From positions 62,001 through 126,000 of the forward strand of contig NZ_BCBA01000005.1 in the NCBI RefSeq assembly GCF_001320245.1: a DNA stretch of 64,000 nt, written 5' to 3'. Each line of letters begins with the position of its first letter. The first letter of the stretch is position 1. The notes under the pieces are model-generated. The model was not told the DNA's origin and searched no databases. It worked only from the letters and a program-made list of their open reading frames with translations. Below are positions 55,312 through 64,000 of this stretch, one piece after another. A program made the position numbers and the translations under genes. Source of the stretch: Pseudomonas sp. NBRC 111124. GTDB lineage: Bacteria > Pseudomonadota > Gammaproteobacteria > Pseudomonadales > Pseudomonadaceae.

Positions 55312-58176
55312 ATGAACCACCCCCACGAAATCCGCCCAGACCTGGACGAAGGCATCGATCGCAAGGTGCTGGCGACATTGCGTGCGCGCTTCCTGCACAT
55401 CAACCAGTGCCGGCTCGAACGCGCGATGGAGGGCCTGTCGAGCCGCCAGCAGCTGGTCCTGACCCTGCTGCCGCTGCTGTTCCACGTCAACCATCCGCTG
55501 CTGCCCGGTTACGTTTCCGGCGCCACGCCGGCCGGGGTCGCGGGGTTCGAACCGGATGCCGACCAGGTCGCCGATGCCCAGCGCCTGGCTCGCTCGTTTG
55601 CCTACAAGGCACGCCACGGCAACCCGCCACGCCCGATCCACGGCCTGTTCCTGATGGGCAGCCTCGGCTCGCTGGCCCAAGCTGAACAGAGCGACATGGA
55701 CCTGTGGGTGTGCCATGCCCCTGGCCTGGCCGAAGCCGAGCGCGAAGAGCTGCGGCGCAAATGTCAGTTGCTGGAAGCCTGGGCCGCCAGCCAGGGCGCC
55801 GAGGCACACTTCTTCCTGATCGACCCGCAAAGCTTCGCCCTGGGCCGGCGTGACAGCCAGCTCAGTTCCGATGATTGCGGCACTACCCAGCATTTCTTGC
55901 TGCTCGATGAGTTCTACCGCACCGCCATCTGGCTCGCCGGGCGCACGCCGCTGTGGTGGCTGGTGCCGGTCTATGAAGAGCACAACTACAACGCCTATAC
56001 CCAGACCCTGCTGTCCAAGCGCTTCATTCGCAACCAGGACGCCCTCGACCTTGGCAACCTTGCGCATATCCCGCCCGGCGAGTACGTCGGCGCCGGCCTG
56101 TGGCAACTGTTCAAGGGCATCGATTCGCCCTACAAGTCACTGCTCAAGCTGTTGCTGACCGAGGTCTATGCCAGCGAGCACCCGACCGTGCGTTGCCTGA
56201 GCCTGGACTACAAGCAGGCGGTGTTCGCCAACCACCTCGACCTTGACGAGCTCGACCCCTATGTCATGGTGTACCGGCGCATCGAGCGCTACCTGCAGCA
56301 ACGCGGCGAAACCGAACGGCTGGAACTGGTGCGACGCAGCCTGTACTTGAAGGTCAACAAGAAGCTGAGCGGGCTGGACCGTACCCGCAGCAACGGCTGG
56401 CAGCGCCAACTCTTGCAGCGCCTGGCCGATGAGTGGGGCTGGGACGAGCGCCAGCTGGCCATGCTCGACAGCCGCAGCCAGTGGAAGGTGCGCCAGGTTG
56501 CCGTCGAACGCCGGGTGCTGGTGGCGGAACTCAACCATAGCTATCGCTTTCTCGCCCAGTTCGCGCAAAACCAGGGCGCCAGCAGCCGCGCCGACCAGCG
56601 TGACCTGAATGTCCTGGGCCGGCGCCTGTACGCTGCCTTCGAACGCCGCGCCGGCAAGATTGAGGTGATCAACCCGGGCATTGCCCCGGACATCGCCGAA
56701 GACACCTTGACGCTGGTCCAATCGCCGAATCGCAAGGAACCTGGCAGCCATCATTGGGGCCTGTACAACGGCAACCTGGGGGTGCACGAATGGGAGCATT
56801 TCAGCCCGATCAAGCGCTGCCGTGAGTTGCTCGAGCTGCTGACCTGGGCCCACCGCAACGGTGTCATCGACAGCGCCACGCGCCTGGCCCTGCACCCGGG
56901 CGACAGCGACCTCAGCGAATTCGAGCTGTTCAACTTGCTGGGCAGCTTGCAGCAGAGCATCCCGCTGCCGCTGGCCAGCGTCAGCGAAGCGCACCTGCTG
57001 CAACCGAGCGTGGCTGACGAGATTCTGCTGCTGGTCAATGTCGGTGTCGACCCGCTGCGCCATCACCGCGACCTGAACATCATGATGACCACCGAGCGCA
57101 CCGACTCGTTGAGCTATGCCGGCGTACGCGAAAACCTGGTGCTGACCATCGACCAGGTCACCCTCAACAGCTGGAACGAAGTGCTGGTGCAGCGCTACGA
57201 CGGTGAGCACGCACTGCTGCGCTGCCTGCGTGACTTCCTCAACAGCCTCGGCCAGCGCAGCCACCGCCCGCAGGTCCGGGTGCGCTGCTTCTGCCACAAC
57301 CGCGCCCAGGCCATCAGCCAGCGGGTCGAGGAAATCTTCGACACTGCACAACTGCTGCTCGACCAGGGCCTGAACCACCGCTACCTGCTGCAGGTGGCGC
57401 AGTACACCCATGTACTGGAACTGCTGCCCGGCCAGGTCAGCCTGGCGACCCTGGCCGATCATGACGCCGTGCTCGATCATCTGGGCGAAGCGCGCAGCCG
57501 CTACAGCCCGTTGCACCTGGATGGCAATGCACTGCAGGACTACGACCTGCCCCTGGTTCTGGAACAAGGCCGGCGCAATTGCATCCAGGTGTTCTACCGA
57601 CTGCTCGACGGCTGGGCCGACCTGTACGTGCTGGATGAGTACAACGCCCTGTGGCAGCAGCGCCTGCCATTATTTGACGAAAGCCATCTGCTGCTGCCGT
57701 TGCAGCGTTTTCTGCGTTCGGTGGTGGTGCGCCACGATGCCCGTCTGCCGCTCGAGCATCTGCAGCAGGCTGCACTGGCTATCCACTATGCCCAGCTACT
57801 GCCCTCCGGCCCGGGCAAGGCGCGCAGCATCGAGCCCCGCTGGGCGCCCAGTGCTGGCGTCGACCAACCTTACTATGAGGTTCAGGCCATTCTGCAGGGC
57901 GGTACGGGGGATGATGTACATGTGACGCTGTACTGCGACCAGCAGGAGTTTTCCGAGCTGGAGCATGGCGATCAACTGTATGAGGTGGTCGCCCGGCAGA
58001 TCCTTGGCCAGCGACGTAGCGAGGGGCACTACCGCTGCTATATCACCGACCTGGACCTGTCAGAGCTGCTCGAAGATGAACAGGGTTCGACCAGCCTGTA
58101 TTTGCGCTACAAGGGCGAACTGGAGCAGGCTTTGAACGATGGCTTGGTGCGACTGCAGGCAATCCTGGAGCCTTGA
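55312..58176 (+). CDS. cyaA: Class I adenylate cyclase
   Basis: A 954-residue protein of the enterobacterial class I cyclase family. The N-terminal catalytic domain (about 1-430) has LFLMGSLGSLAQAEQSDMDL, containing the nucleotidyl-transferase GS...DxD motif at about 114-130. The long C-terminal part is regulatory. It makes cAMP from ATP for Crp/Vfr-type regulation. Conserved blocks include ALDLGNLAHIPPGEYVGAGL. Confidence 0.94.
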   Translation: MNHPHEIRPDLDEGIDRKVLATLRARFLHINQCRLERAMEGLSSRQQLVLTLLPLLFHVNHPLLPGYVSGATPAGVAGFEPDADQVADAQRLARSFAYKARHGNPPRPIHGLFLMGSLGSLAQAEQSDMDLWVCHAPGLAEAEREELRRKCQLLEAWAASQGAEAHFFLIDPQSFALGRRDSQLSSDDCGTTQHFLLLDEFYRTAIWLAGRTPLWWLVPVYEEHNYNAYTQTLLSKRFIRNQDALDLGNLAHIPPGEYVGAGLWQLFKGIDSPYKSLLKLLLTEVYASEHPTVRCLSLDYKQAVFANHLDLDELDPYVMVYRRIERYLQQRGETERLELVRRSLYLKVNKKLSGLDRTRSNGWQRQLLQRLADEWGWDERQLAMLDSRSQWKVRQVAVERRVLVAELNHSYRFLAQFAQNQGASSRADQRDLNVLGRRLYAAFERRAGKIEVINPGIAPDIAEDTLTLVQSPNRKEPGSHHWGLYNGNLGVHEWEHFSPIKRCRELLELLTWAHRNGVIDSATRLALHPGDSDLSEFELFNLLGSLQQSIPLPLASVSEAHLLQPSVADEILLLVNVGVDPLRHHRDLNIMMTTERTDSLSYAGVRENLVLTIDQVTLNSWNEVLVQRYDGEHALLRCLRDFLNSLGQRSHRPQVRVRCFCHNRAQAISQRVEEIFDTAQLLLDQGLNHRYLLQVAQYTHVLELLPGQVSLATLADHDAVLDHLGEARSRYSPLHLDGNALQDYDLPLVLEQGRRNCIQVFYRLLDGWADLYVLDEYNALWQQRLPLFDESHLLLPLQRFLRSVVVRHDARLPLEHLQQAALAIHYAQLLPSGPGKARSIEPRWAPSAGVDQPYYEVQAILQGGTGDDVHVTLYCDQQEFSELEHGDQLYEVVARQILGQRRSEGHYRCYITDLDLSELLEDEQGSTSLYLRYKGELEQALNDGLVRLQAILEP

Positions 58177-58180
58177 ACCA

Positions 58181-58591
58181 TCAGAGGTCGAAGTCGCCAG
58201 CGGCTTCCGGTTGGTATTCGACTTCCAGCAGCTTCAGTTTCAAGGTCTTTCCCCCTGGCGCCGGCCAGTCGATCTGCTCACCCACCGACAAGCCCAGCAG
58301 CGCACAGCCGATCGGCGCGAGGATAGAAACCTTGCCTTCACCCCCCGCATCCTTCGGGTACACCAGGGTCAGGTGGTAGTCCTTGCCACTGGCTTCCTCA
58401 CGGCAATGCACGCGCGAGTTCATGGTCACCACACCGGCGGGCACTTCGTCATGCCCGACCACCTGACCGGCACGGTCCAGCTCCTCCTGCAAGGCGAGCA
58501 CACCCGGCGTACTTTCGTCGAGGCTGTCGATCAGGCGCTCGAGACGCTGTACGTCCAATCGAGTGAGGGTGAGGGAAGGCTTGGTGCTCAT
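58181..58591 (-). CDS. rnk: Regulator of nucleoside diphosphate kinase (Rnk)
   Basis: A 136-residue GreA/GreB-like C-terminal domain protein. It has a helical N-terminus (about 1-45) and a beta FKBP-like domain (YHLTLVYPKDAGGEGKVSIL, ILAPIGCALLGLSVGEQIDW). Rnk influences nucleoside diphosphate kinase and, in Pseudomonas, alginate. It is convergent with cyaA. Confidence 0.92.
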   Translation of the reverse strand: MSTKPSLTLTRLDVQRLERLIDSLDESTPGVLALQEELDRAGQVVGHDEVPAGVVTMNSRVHCREEASGKDYHLTLVYPKDAGGEGKVSILAPIGCALLGLSVGEQIDWPAPGGKTLKLKLLEVEYQPEAAGDFDL

Positions 58592-58641
58592 GATCCAGTC
58601 AGACTCCTTTGAACAGGCGGTTTCCTGCAGGCAGATAAAGC

Positions 58642-58666
58642 AAAACCCCGCCCAAGGGCGGGGTTT
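58642..58666 (-). terminator. Rho-independent terminator after DUF1289 gene
   Basis: Stem AAAACCCCGCCC / GGGCGGGGTTT with loop AA and an A/T run. It lies between the 3' end of the DUF1289 gene and rnk. Confidence 0.9.
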
Positions 58667-58723
58667 GTGAATGCTTTTGCGTCACCGACGCACAACCCGA
58701 CACTACCACAGCCGGGTAAATAC

Positions 58724-58936
58724 TCAAGCCCGCGCGCGCAGGGCCTCGGCTTCGCGGCAGATCTGCCGGCGCCGTTCGTCGTCGGCCGAGCGCCATTCAC
58801 GGATGTGCTCGACATGCCGGTGGCAGCCGGTGCACACCCGCTGTTCATCCAGCCGGCAGACGCTGATGCAAGGCGAAGGCACGGCCGGGCTGACGTTGCT
58901 GTACAGCGGCTTGGGCGGCCGCACCTGGCTGGTCAT
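58724..58936 (-). CDS. DUF1289 protein
   Basis: A 70-residue protein with the DUF1289 Cys pattern SPCISVCRLDEQRVCTGCHR (four Cys, possibly metal binding). A basic C-terminus follows. It is one nucleotide from the cyaY stop codon, so it is probably in the same operon. Confidence 0.87.
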   Translation of the reverse strand: MTSQVRPPKPLYSNVSPAVPSPCISVCRLDEQRVCTGCHRHVEHIREWRSADDERRRQICREAEALRARA

Positions 58937-58937
58937 G

Positions 58938-59270
58938 TCAGATCTCGTCGAAGTCCAGCTTCTCGCCGGCCCGCTCCCAGACGATGCGCTCGAGCATCTC
59001 ATTGAGCAGCTCTTCGCTTTTCTCGCACACCCACTTGCCACTCTCTTCGTCGTAGTCGAAGTGGAAGCCACCGGAACGGTCGGCCAGCCACAGCTGACGC
59101 AGCGGCTCCTGGCGGCTGAAAATCAGCTGGGCGCCGCCTTCGAACTTGACGGTCAGCACACCCCCGGAGTTTTCCATGTCCAGGTCCAAGCCGCTCTCGT
59201 CGAACAGGTCTTCCAGGGCCTGTTGGGTCGCGTCGACCAGATCATGGAAACGCGCTTCGCTCAAACTCAT
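58938..59270 (-). CDS. cyaY: Frataxin-like iron protein CyaY
   Basis: A 110-residue frataxin. The acidic helix (SEARFHDLVDATQQALEDLF) and the beta-sheet core (GGVLTVKFEGGAQLIFSRQE, QLWLADRSGGFHFDYD) are clear. It binds iron and regulates Fe-S cluster assembly. The ATG at 59270 gives the usual length. It is divergent from lptM. Confidence 0.94.
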   Translation of the reverse strand: MSLSEARFHDLVDATQQALEDLFDESGLDLDMENSGGVLTVKFEGGAQLIFSRQEPLRQLWLADRSGGFHFDYDEESGKWVCEKSEELLNEMLERIVWERAGEKLDFDEI

Positions 59271-59489
59271 TGCAGGAACCTCGAAATTGGCTGCTTTACG
59301 GGCAAGCCGGGCAAGATACGGGCGCCGGGCCATGAATGCAAAGGTTTAGCCGCACTCGGCACTGGCTCGATTACCCGTGGCGATAGCCCCAAAGCATAGC
59401 CCGCCCGACGGACCGGCTCTTGCATAGGCAATCCGCCGGTCGCTCGGTATACTCGGGCGCAATACTGCATATTTCAAAGGATTTCACCC

Positions 59490-59693
59490 ATGAAGCGCCT
59501 GATTTCCTCGCTCGCGGCGCTGGTCGCCGTTGCCTGCCTCGTTTCGGCCTGCGGTCAGAAGGGCCCCCTGTACCTGCCAGAAGACGGCAAGGACGGCAAA
59601 GGTCCGAAAAAGACGCACCAGCACCAGCACGCGCCTGCGGTCCAGCCGCAAGAAGAGCAGCCAATCCAGCCCGAGCAGACGCCAGAGCAGTAA
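59490..59693 (+). CDS. lptM: LPS assembly lipoprotein LptM (YifL)
   Basis: A 67-residue lipoprotein. The lipobox LVSAC (Cys at about 21) and the following [10 protein letters not shown] are typical of LptM, which promotes LptD maturation in the outer membrane. The tail is rich in His, Gln and Pro. It precedes lysA by 9 nt. Confidence 0.92.
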   Translation: MKRLISSLAALVAVACLVSACGQKGPLYLPEDGKDGKGPKKTHQHQHAPAVQPQEEQPIQPEQTPEQ

Positions 59694-59702
59694 GGAAATC
59701 AG

Positions 59703-60950
59703 ATGAACGCTTTCAACTACCGCGACGGTGAACTGTTCGCGGAAGGCGTGTCCCTGTCGGCCATCGCCGAACGGTTTGGCACCCCGACCTACGTGTACTC
59801 GCGCGCTCACATCGAAGCCCAGTACCGCAGCTACACCGACGCCCTGCAAGGCACCGATCACCTGGTGTGCTTCGCCGTAAAGGCCAACTCAAACCTCGGT
59901 GTGCTGAACGTCCTGGCGCGCCTGGGCGCGGGCTTCGACATCGTCTCCGGCGGTGAGCTGGAGCGTGTGTTGGCCGCTGGCGGGCGTGCCGATCGCGTGG
60001 TGTTCTCCGGTGTCGGCAAGACCCGCGAAGACATGCGCCGCGCCCTGGAAGTCGGTGTGCACTGCTTCAACGTCGAATCCACCGACGAGCTCGAGCGTCT
60101 GCAAGTGGTGGCCGCCGAGATGGGCAAGGTTGCCCCGATCTCGCTACGCGTGAACCCGGACGTCGATGCCGGCACCCACCCGTACATCTCCACCGGCCTC
60201 AAAGAAAACAAGTTCGGCATCGCCATCGCCGACGCCGAAGCCATCTACGTACGCGCCGCACAGCTGCCGAACCTGGATGTGGTCGGTGTCGACTGCCACA
60301 TCGGCTCGCAGCTGACCACCGTCGACCCGTTCCTCGATGCCCTCGACCGCCTGCTCGCCTTGGTCGACCGCTTGGCCGAGTGCGGCATCCACCTGCGCCA
60401 CCTGGACCTGGGCGGCGGCGTTGGCGTGCGCTATCGCGACGAAGAGCCGCCACTGGTCGCCGATTACATCAAGGCCATCCGCGAGCGCGTCGGCACCCGT
60501 GACCTGGCCCTGGTTTTCGAGCCAGGCCGCTACATCGTGGCCAATGCCGGTGCCCTGCTGACCCGCGTGGAATACCTCAAGCACACCGAACACAAAGACT
60601 TCGCCATCATCGACGCGGCGATGAACGACCTGATCCGCCCGGCCCTGTACCAGGCCTGGATGGGTGTCAGCGCAGTTGCCCCACGCGAAGGCGAAGGCCG
60701 TGCCTACGACCTGGTCGGCCCGATCTGCGAAACCGGCGATTTCCTCGCCAAGGACCGCGTGCTGAACCTGGCCGAAGGTGATCTGCTGGCCGTGCAGTCG
60801 GCGGGCGCCTATGGTTTCGTCATGAGCTCCAACTACAACACCCGTGGGCGTTGCGCGGAAATCCTGGTCGACGGTGACCAGGCTTTCGAAGTCCGCCGCC
60901 GCGAGACCATCGCCGAACTGTACGCTGGCGAAAGCCTGCTGCCGGAGTGA
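59703..60950 (+). CDS. lysA: Diaminopimelate decarboxylase
   Basis: A 415-residue alanine-racemase-fold decarboxylase. The PLP lysine is K60 ([13 protein letters not shown]). HIGSQL and the CETGDF substrate motif are present. It converts meso-diaminopimelate to lysine. It sits in the lptM-lysA-dapF-DUF484-xerC operon, with the next ATG 4 nt after its stop. Confidence 0.96.
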   Translation: MNAFNYRDGELFAEGVSLSAIAERFGTPTYVYSRAHIEAQYRSYTDALQGTDHLVCFAVKANSNLGVLNVLARLGAGFDIVSGGELERVLAAGGRADRVVFSGVGKTREDMRRALEVGVHCFNVESTDELERLQVVAAEMGKVAPISLRVNPDVDAGTHPYISTGLKENKFGIAIADAEAIYVRAAQLPNLDVVGVDCHIGSQLTTVDPFLDALDRLLALVDRLAECGIHLRHLDLGGGVGVRYRDEEPPLVADYIKAIRERVGTRDLALVFEPGRYIVANAGALLTRVEYLKHTEHKDFAIIDAAMNDLIRPALYQAWMGVSAVAPREGEGRAYDLVGPICETGDFLAKDRVLNLAEGDLLAVQSAGAYGFVMSSNYNTRGRCAEILVDGDQAFEVRRRETIAELYAGESLLPE

Positions 60951-60954
60951 ACCC

Positions 60955-61785
60955 ATGCTGCTGCGCTTTACCAAGATGCATGGGCTGGGCAACGACTTCA
61001 TGGTCCTCGACCTGGTCAGCCAGCACGCGCACATCCAGCCCAAGCACGCCAAGCAATGGGGTGACCGCCACACCGGTATCGGCTTCGACCAGCTGCTGAT
61101 CGTCGAGGCACCGAGCAACCCGGAAGTAGACTTCCGCTACCGGATCTTCAATGCCGACGGTTCCGAAGTCGAGCAGTGCGGCAACGGTGCGCGCTGCTTC
61201 GCCCGCTTCGTGCTGGACAAGCGCCTGACCGCGAAGAAGCGCATCCGCGTGGAAACCAAGGGCGGCATCATCGAGCTGGACGTGCAGAACGACGGCCAGG
61301 TGTGTGTCGACATGGGCCCGCCGCGCTTCATCCCGGCAGACATCCCATTCATTGCCGACGAGCAGGCGTTGAACTACCCGCTGGAAGTCGACGGCCAGGT
61401 GCATTCGATTGCCGCCGTGTCCATGGGCAACCCGCATGCCGTGCTGCGCGTCGATGACGTGCACACTGCGCCGGTGCATGAACTGGGCCCGAAAATCGAA
61501 AATCACCCACGCTTCCCGCAGCGGGTGAATGCCGGTTTCCTTCAGGTCATCGACCGCCATCGCGCCAACCTGCGAGTATGGGAGCGTGGCGCCGGTGAAA
61601 CCCAGGCCTGTGGCACCGGCGCTTGCGCCGCGGCCGTGGCCGCCATCAGTCAGGGCTGGATGGACTCTCCGGTGTCTCTCGACCTGCCGGGTGGCCGCCT
61701 GAACATCGAATGGGCCGGCCCCGGCAAGCCCGTGTTGATGACCGGCCCCGCCGTGCGCGTCTTCGAAGGACAGGTTCGTCTCTAA
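60955..61785 (+). CDS. dapF: Diaminopimelate epimerase
   Basis: A 276-residue DapF. The two catalytic cysteines are C75 (EQCGNGARC) and C219 (QACGTGACA). It interconverts LL- and meso-diaminopimelate, feeding LysA and peptidoglycan synthesis. Confidence 0.97.
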   Translation: MLLRFTKMHGLGNDFMVLDLVSQHAHIQPKHAKQWGDRHTGIGFDQLLIVEAPSNPEVDFRYRIFNADGSEVEQCGNGARCFARFVLDKRLTAKKRIRVETKGGIIELDVQNDGQVCVDMGPPRFIPADIPFIADEQALNYPLEVDGQVHSIAAVSMGNPHAVLRVDDVHTAPVHELGPKIENHPRFPQRVNAGFLQVIDRHRANLRVWERGAGETQACGTGACAAAVAAISQGWMDSPVSLDLPGGRLNIEWAGPGKPVLMTGPAVRVFEGQVRL

Positions 61786-61798
61786 GCGAGTAACCGCC

Positions 61799-62503
61799 AT
61801 GACTGATCAGCCAGTACCCCAGCAGCCTGACGAGCTCGATGCCGAAACGGTGGTCGCCTACCTGCGCGCCCACCCCACTTTCTTCGCCGAGCACGACGAG
61901 TTGCTGATCGAGCAACGCATCCCCCATCAGCGCGGCGACAGCGTTTCGCTGGTGGAGCGCCAGCTCAAGCTGCTGCGCGACCGCAACATCGAGATGCGCC
62001 ATCGCCTGTCGCAACTGATGGACGTGGCCCGTGACAACGACCGGCTGTTCGACAAGACCCGCCGGCTGATCCTCGACTTGCTCGATGCCGGTAATCTGGA
62101 AGAAGTGGTGATGGCTGTCGAAGACAGCCTGCGCCAGGAATTCCAGGTGCCTTTCGTCAGCCTGATCCTGTTCGGTGACAACGCAGCGCCCGTCGGCCGT
62201 TGGGTCAGCAATGCCGAAGCCCAGCAAGCCATCGGTGGCCTGCTCGGCGGCGGCAAGACTGTGAGCGGCAATCTGCGCGAACACGAACTGGCCTTCCTGT
62301 TCGGCAAGGAACAGCAGCAGGAAGTCGGCTCCAGTGCGGTTGCAGCACTCGAATACCAAGGGCTACATGGCGTGCTGGCGATCGGCAGCCGCGACCCGCA
62401 GCACTACAAGAGCAGCGTCGGCACCTTGTTCCTCGGCTATATCGCCGAAGTGCTCGGCCGCGTAGTGCCGCGCGTGACCCAGACCCTGCGTCCGGTGCGC
62501 TGA
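61799..62503 (+). CDS. DUF484 (GAF-like) protein
   Basis: A 234-residue protein with the DUF484 pattern: [19 protein letters not shown], a coiled segment ([19 protein letters not shown]) and a GAF-like C-terminal domain (about 90-230). It is encoded between dapF and xerC in many gammaproteobacteria; function is unknown. Its stop and the xerC ATG share one base (TGATG). Confidence 0.9.
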   Translation: MTDQPVPQQPDELDAETVVAYLRAHPTFFAEHDELLIEQRIPHQRGDSVSLVERQLKLLRDRNIEMRHRLSQLMDVARDNDRLFDKTRRLILDLLDAGNLEEVVMAVEDSLRQEFQVPFVSLILFGDNAAPVGRWVSNAEAQQAIGGLLGGGKTVSGNLREHELAFLFGKEQQQEVGSSAVAALEYQGLHGVLAIGSRDPQHYKSSVGTLFLGYIAEVLGRVVPRVTQTLRPVR

Positions 62504-63402
62504 TGGAACGCCAGCTGGAGGCTTATTGCGCACACCTGCGCAACGAGCGCCAGGTGTCGGAACACACCCTCCTAGCCTACCGCCGCGACCTCGACAAGGT
62601 CATCGAATACTGCAACAGCCAAGGCATCGCGGGCTGGGACGCGCTGCAGATCCAGCAACTGCGCCAGCTGATCGCTCGCCTGCACCATCATGGCCAGTCC
62701 TCGCGCAGCCTGGCGCGATTGTTGTCGGCAGTACGCGGTCTATACCGCTACCTCAACCGCGAAGGCTTGTGCCAGCATGACCCGGCCTCCGGCCTGAGCG
62801 CGCCCAAGGGCGAACGCCGGCTGCCCAAGGTGCTGGACACCGACCGCGCCCTGCAGCTGCTCGATGGCGGCGTCGACGACGACTTCATCGCCCGGCGCGA
62901 CCAGGCCATCCTCGAGCTTTTCTATTCCTCCGGCCTGCGCCTGTCCGAGCTGAACAACCTTGACCTCGAGCAGCTCGACCTGGCCGCAGGCTTGGTGCAG
63001 GTGCTTGGCAAGGGCAGCAAGACCCGCGTGCTGCCGGTCGGCCGCAAGGCCCGTGAGGCCTTGCAGGCCTGGTTCAAACTGCGAGGCATCGGCGGCCCCC
63101 GCGACAGTGCGGTGTTCATCACCCGCCAAGGCAATCGCATGAGCCCGCGAGCCATCCAGCTGCGGGTCAAGACGGCCGGCGAGCGCGAGCTGGGCCAGCA
63201 CCTGCATCCGCACATGCTTCGCCATTCCTTCGCCAGCCATGTGCTGGAATCGTCTCAGGACCTGCGTGCGGTGCAGGAAATGCTCGGCCATGCCGACATC
63301 AGCACCACGCAGATCTACACCCACCTGGACTTCCAGCACCTGGCCGCGGTGTACGACAGCGCCCACCCTCGGGCCAAACGCAGCAAAGGCACAGACTCAT
63401 GA
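62503..63402 (+). CDS. xerC: Tyrosine recombinase XerC
   Basis: A 299-residue recombinase. The SAM-like N-terminal domain is at about 1-90, and the catalytic domain has R (SGLRLSEL), K ([10 protein letters not shown]), HxxR ([10 protein letters not shown]), H ([10 protein letters not shown]) and Y (IYTH). With XerD it resolves chromosome dimers at dif. Confidence 0.97.
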   Translation: MERQLEAYCAHLRNERQVSEHTLLAYRRDLDKVIEYCNSQGIAGWDALQIQQLRQLIARLHHHGQSSRSLARLLSAVRGLYRYLNREGLCQHDPASGLSAPKGERRLPKVLDTDRALQLLDGGVDDDFIARRDQAILELFYSSGLRLSELNNLDLEQLDLAAGLVQVLGKGSKTRVLPVGRKAREALQAWFKLRGIGGPRDSAVFITRQGNRMSPRAIQLRVKTAGERELGQHLHPHMLRHSFASHVLESSQDLRAVQEMLGHADISTTQIYTHLDFQHLAAVYDSAHPRAKRSKGTDS

Positions 63403-64000
63403 GCATCAAGCTGATCACCTTCGACCTCGACGACACCTTGTGGGACACCGCGCCCGTGATTGCCAGTGCCGAGGTCGTGCTGCGCGACTGGCTCGAAGCC
63501 AACGCACCGATCCTCGGCGGCGTCCCGGTGGAGCACCTGTTTGCCATTCGCGAACGCCTGGTGCAGGCCGAGCCGGGCCTCAAGCACCGCATCAGTGCTC
63601 TGCGCCGGCGCGTGCTGTTCCATGCCCTGGAAGAAGTCGGCTACGGCGAGAAGCAGGCGCAGGCGCTGGCCAACGAGGGCTTTGAAGTATTCCTGCACGC
63701 CCGCCACCAGATCGAGGTGTTCCCTGAGGTACAGCCGGTGCTGGAGATCCTGCGCCGTCACTACACCCTGGGCGTGGTCACCAACGGCAACGCCGATATC
63801 CGCCGTCTGGGGCTGGCGGACTATTTCCGCTTTGCCCTGTGCGCCGAGGACCTGGGCATCGGCAAGCCGGATCCCGCACCGTTCATGGAAGCCCTCAAAC
63901 GTGGCGAGGTTGAAGCCAGTGCGGCGGTGCACATCGGTGACCACCCAGGCGATGACATCGCCGGGGCCCAGCGCGCCGGTTTGCGTGCGGTATGGTTCAA
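63399..64000 (+). CDS. HAD-superfamily hydrolase (YigB-like), truncated by window edge
   Basis: The first 200 residues are present. Motif I DLDDTLWD (about 9-16), motif II VVTNGN, motif [11 protein letters not shown] and motif IV GDHPGDD are all visible, so it is a phosphatase of the YigB/YjjG kind. The ATG overlaps the xerC stop (ATGA). The protein is cut by the window end. Confidence 0.9.
   Translation, partial: MSIKLITFDLDDTLWDTAPVIASAEVVLRDWLEANAPILGGVPVEHLFAIRERLVQAEPGLKHRISALRRRVLFHALEEVGYGEKQAQALANEGFEVFLHARHQIEVFPEVQPVLEILRRHYTLGVVTNGNADIRRLGLADYFRFALCAEDLGIGKPDPAPFMEALKRGEVEASAAVHIGDHPGDDIAGAQRAGLRAVWF

Overview
The window is a 64 kb chromosomal segment of a high-GC gammaproteobacterium, almost certainly the Pseudomonas putida group. 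The evidence is the gene order hemC-hemD-hemX-hemY-dsbH-rsd(algQ)-algP and argH/algR, the lptM-lysA-dapF-DUF484-xerC operon, cyaA/rnk/cyaY, the davT-davD pair, and many copies of the P. putida 'CTGTGGGAGCGGG' REP element. No IS element, prophage, integrase or CRISPR array was seen. The single RNA gene is a tRNA-Arg (CCG).

Layout. (1) 1-5479: organosulfur scavenging, with two tandem SfnB-like flavoproteins, a two-component-type flavin monooxygenase and a second methionine-type ABC importer (metQ-metN-metI), all overlapping or nearly so. (2) 5573-9929: two c-di-GMP proteins around a DesA-type membrane desaturase. (3) 10075-15000: an orphan PemK/MazF-like gene, an HDOD regulator with a degenerate receiver, and the 5-aminovalerate genes davT and davD. 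(4) 15323-25310: a contiguous sulfate-ester system: arylsulfotransferase astS, TonB receptor sftP, LysR regulator sftR, alkylsulfatase atsK, binding protein atsR, and permease/ATPase atsB-atsC. (5) 25307-32653: a tightly coupled operon of unknown substrate: GntR/UTRA regulator, AprA-like flavoprotein, AprB-like ferredoxin, a binding protein with a NosL-like C-terminal domain, permease, ATPase, HEAT-repeat protein, DUF971 protein and a short trailing frame. A perfect 16-bp palindrome lies just before the regulator. This is the best candidate for an undescribed system.

(6) 32851-41073: tRNA-Arg, secreted DUF3857/transglutaminase protein, exported M20 dipeptidase, CBS protein, small hypothetical proteins, YbaK-type deacylase, NfeD-slipin pair and a LysE exporter. 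(7) 41225-51938: ABC-F ATPase, TIGR02444 protein, the Lys/Pro/Ala-repeat protein AlgP, an FKBP isomerase, Rsd/AlgQ, DsbH, the hemC-D-X-Y operon and AlgR. The usual AlgR partner kinase AlgZ is absent from its expected position. (8) 52248-64000: argH, a GST, two small conserved proteins, cyaA, rnk, cyaY-DUF1289, then lptM-lysA-dapF-DUF484-xerC and a HAD hydrolase cut by the window edge.

How the parts fit: about half of the first 33 kb serves sulfur acquisition. Organosulfur compounds are imported and oxidatively desulfurised (region 1). Sulfate esters are captured by a TonB receptor and ABC importer, then hydrolysed oxidatively or by transfer (region 4). A third ABC importer is tied to an AprAB-like redox pair of unknown substrate (region 5). 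The rest is core metabolism. Family names come from sequence motifs read by eye; no database search was run.
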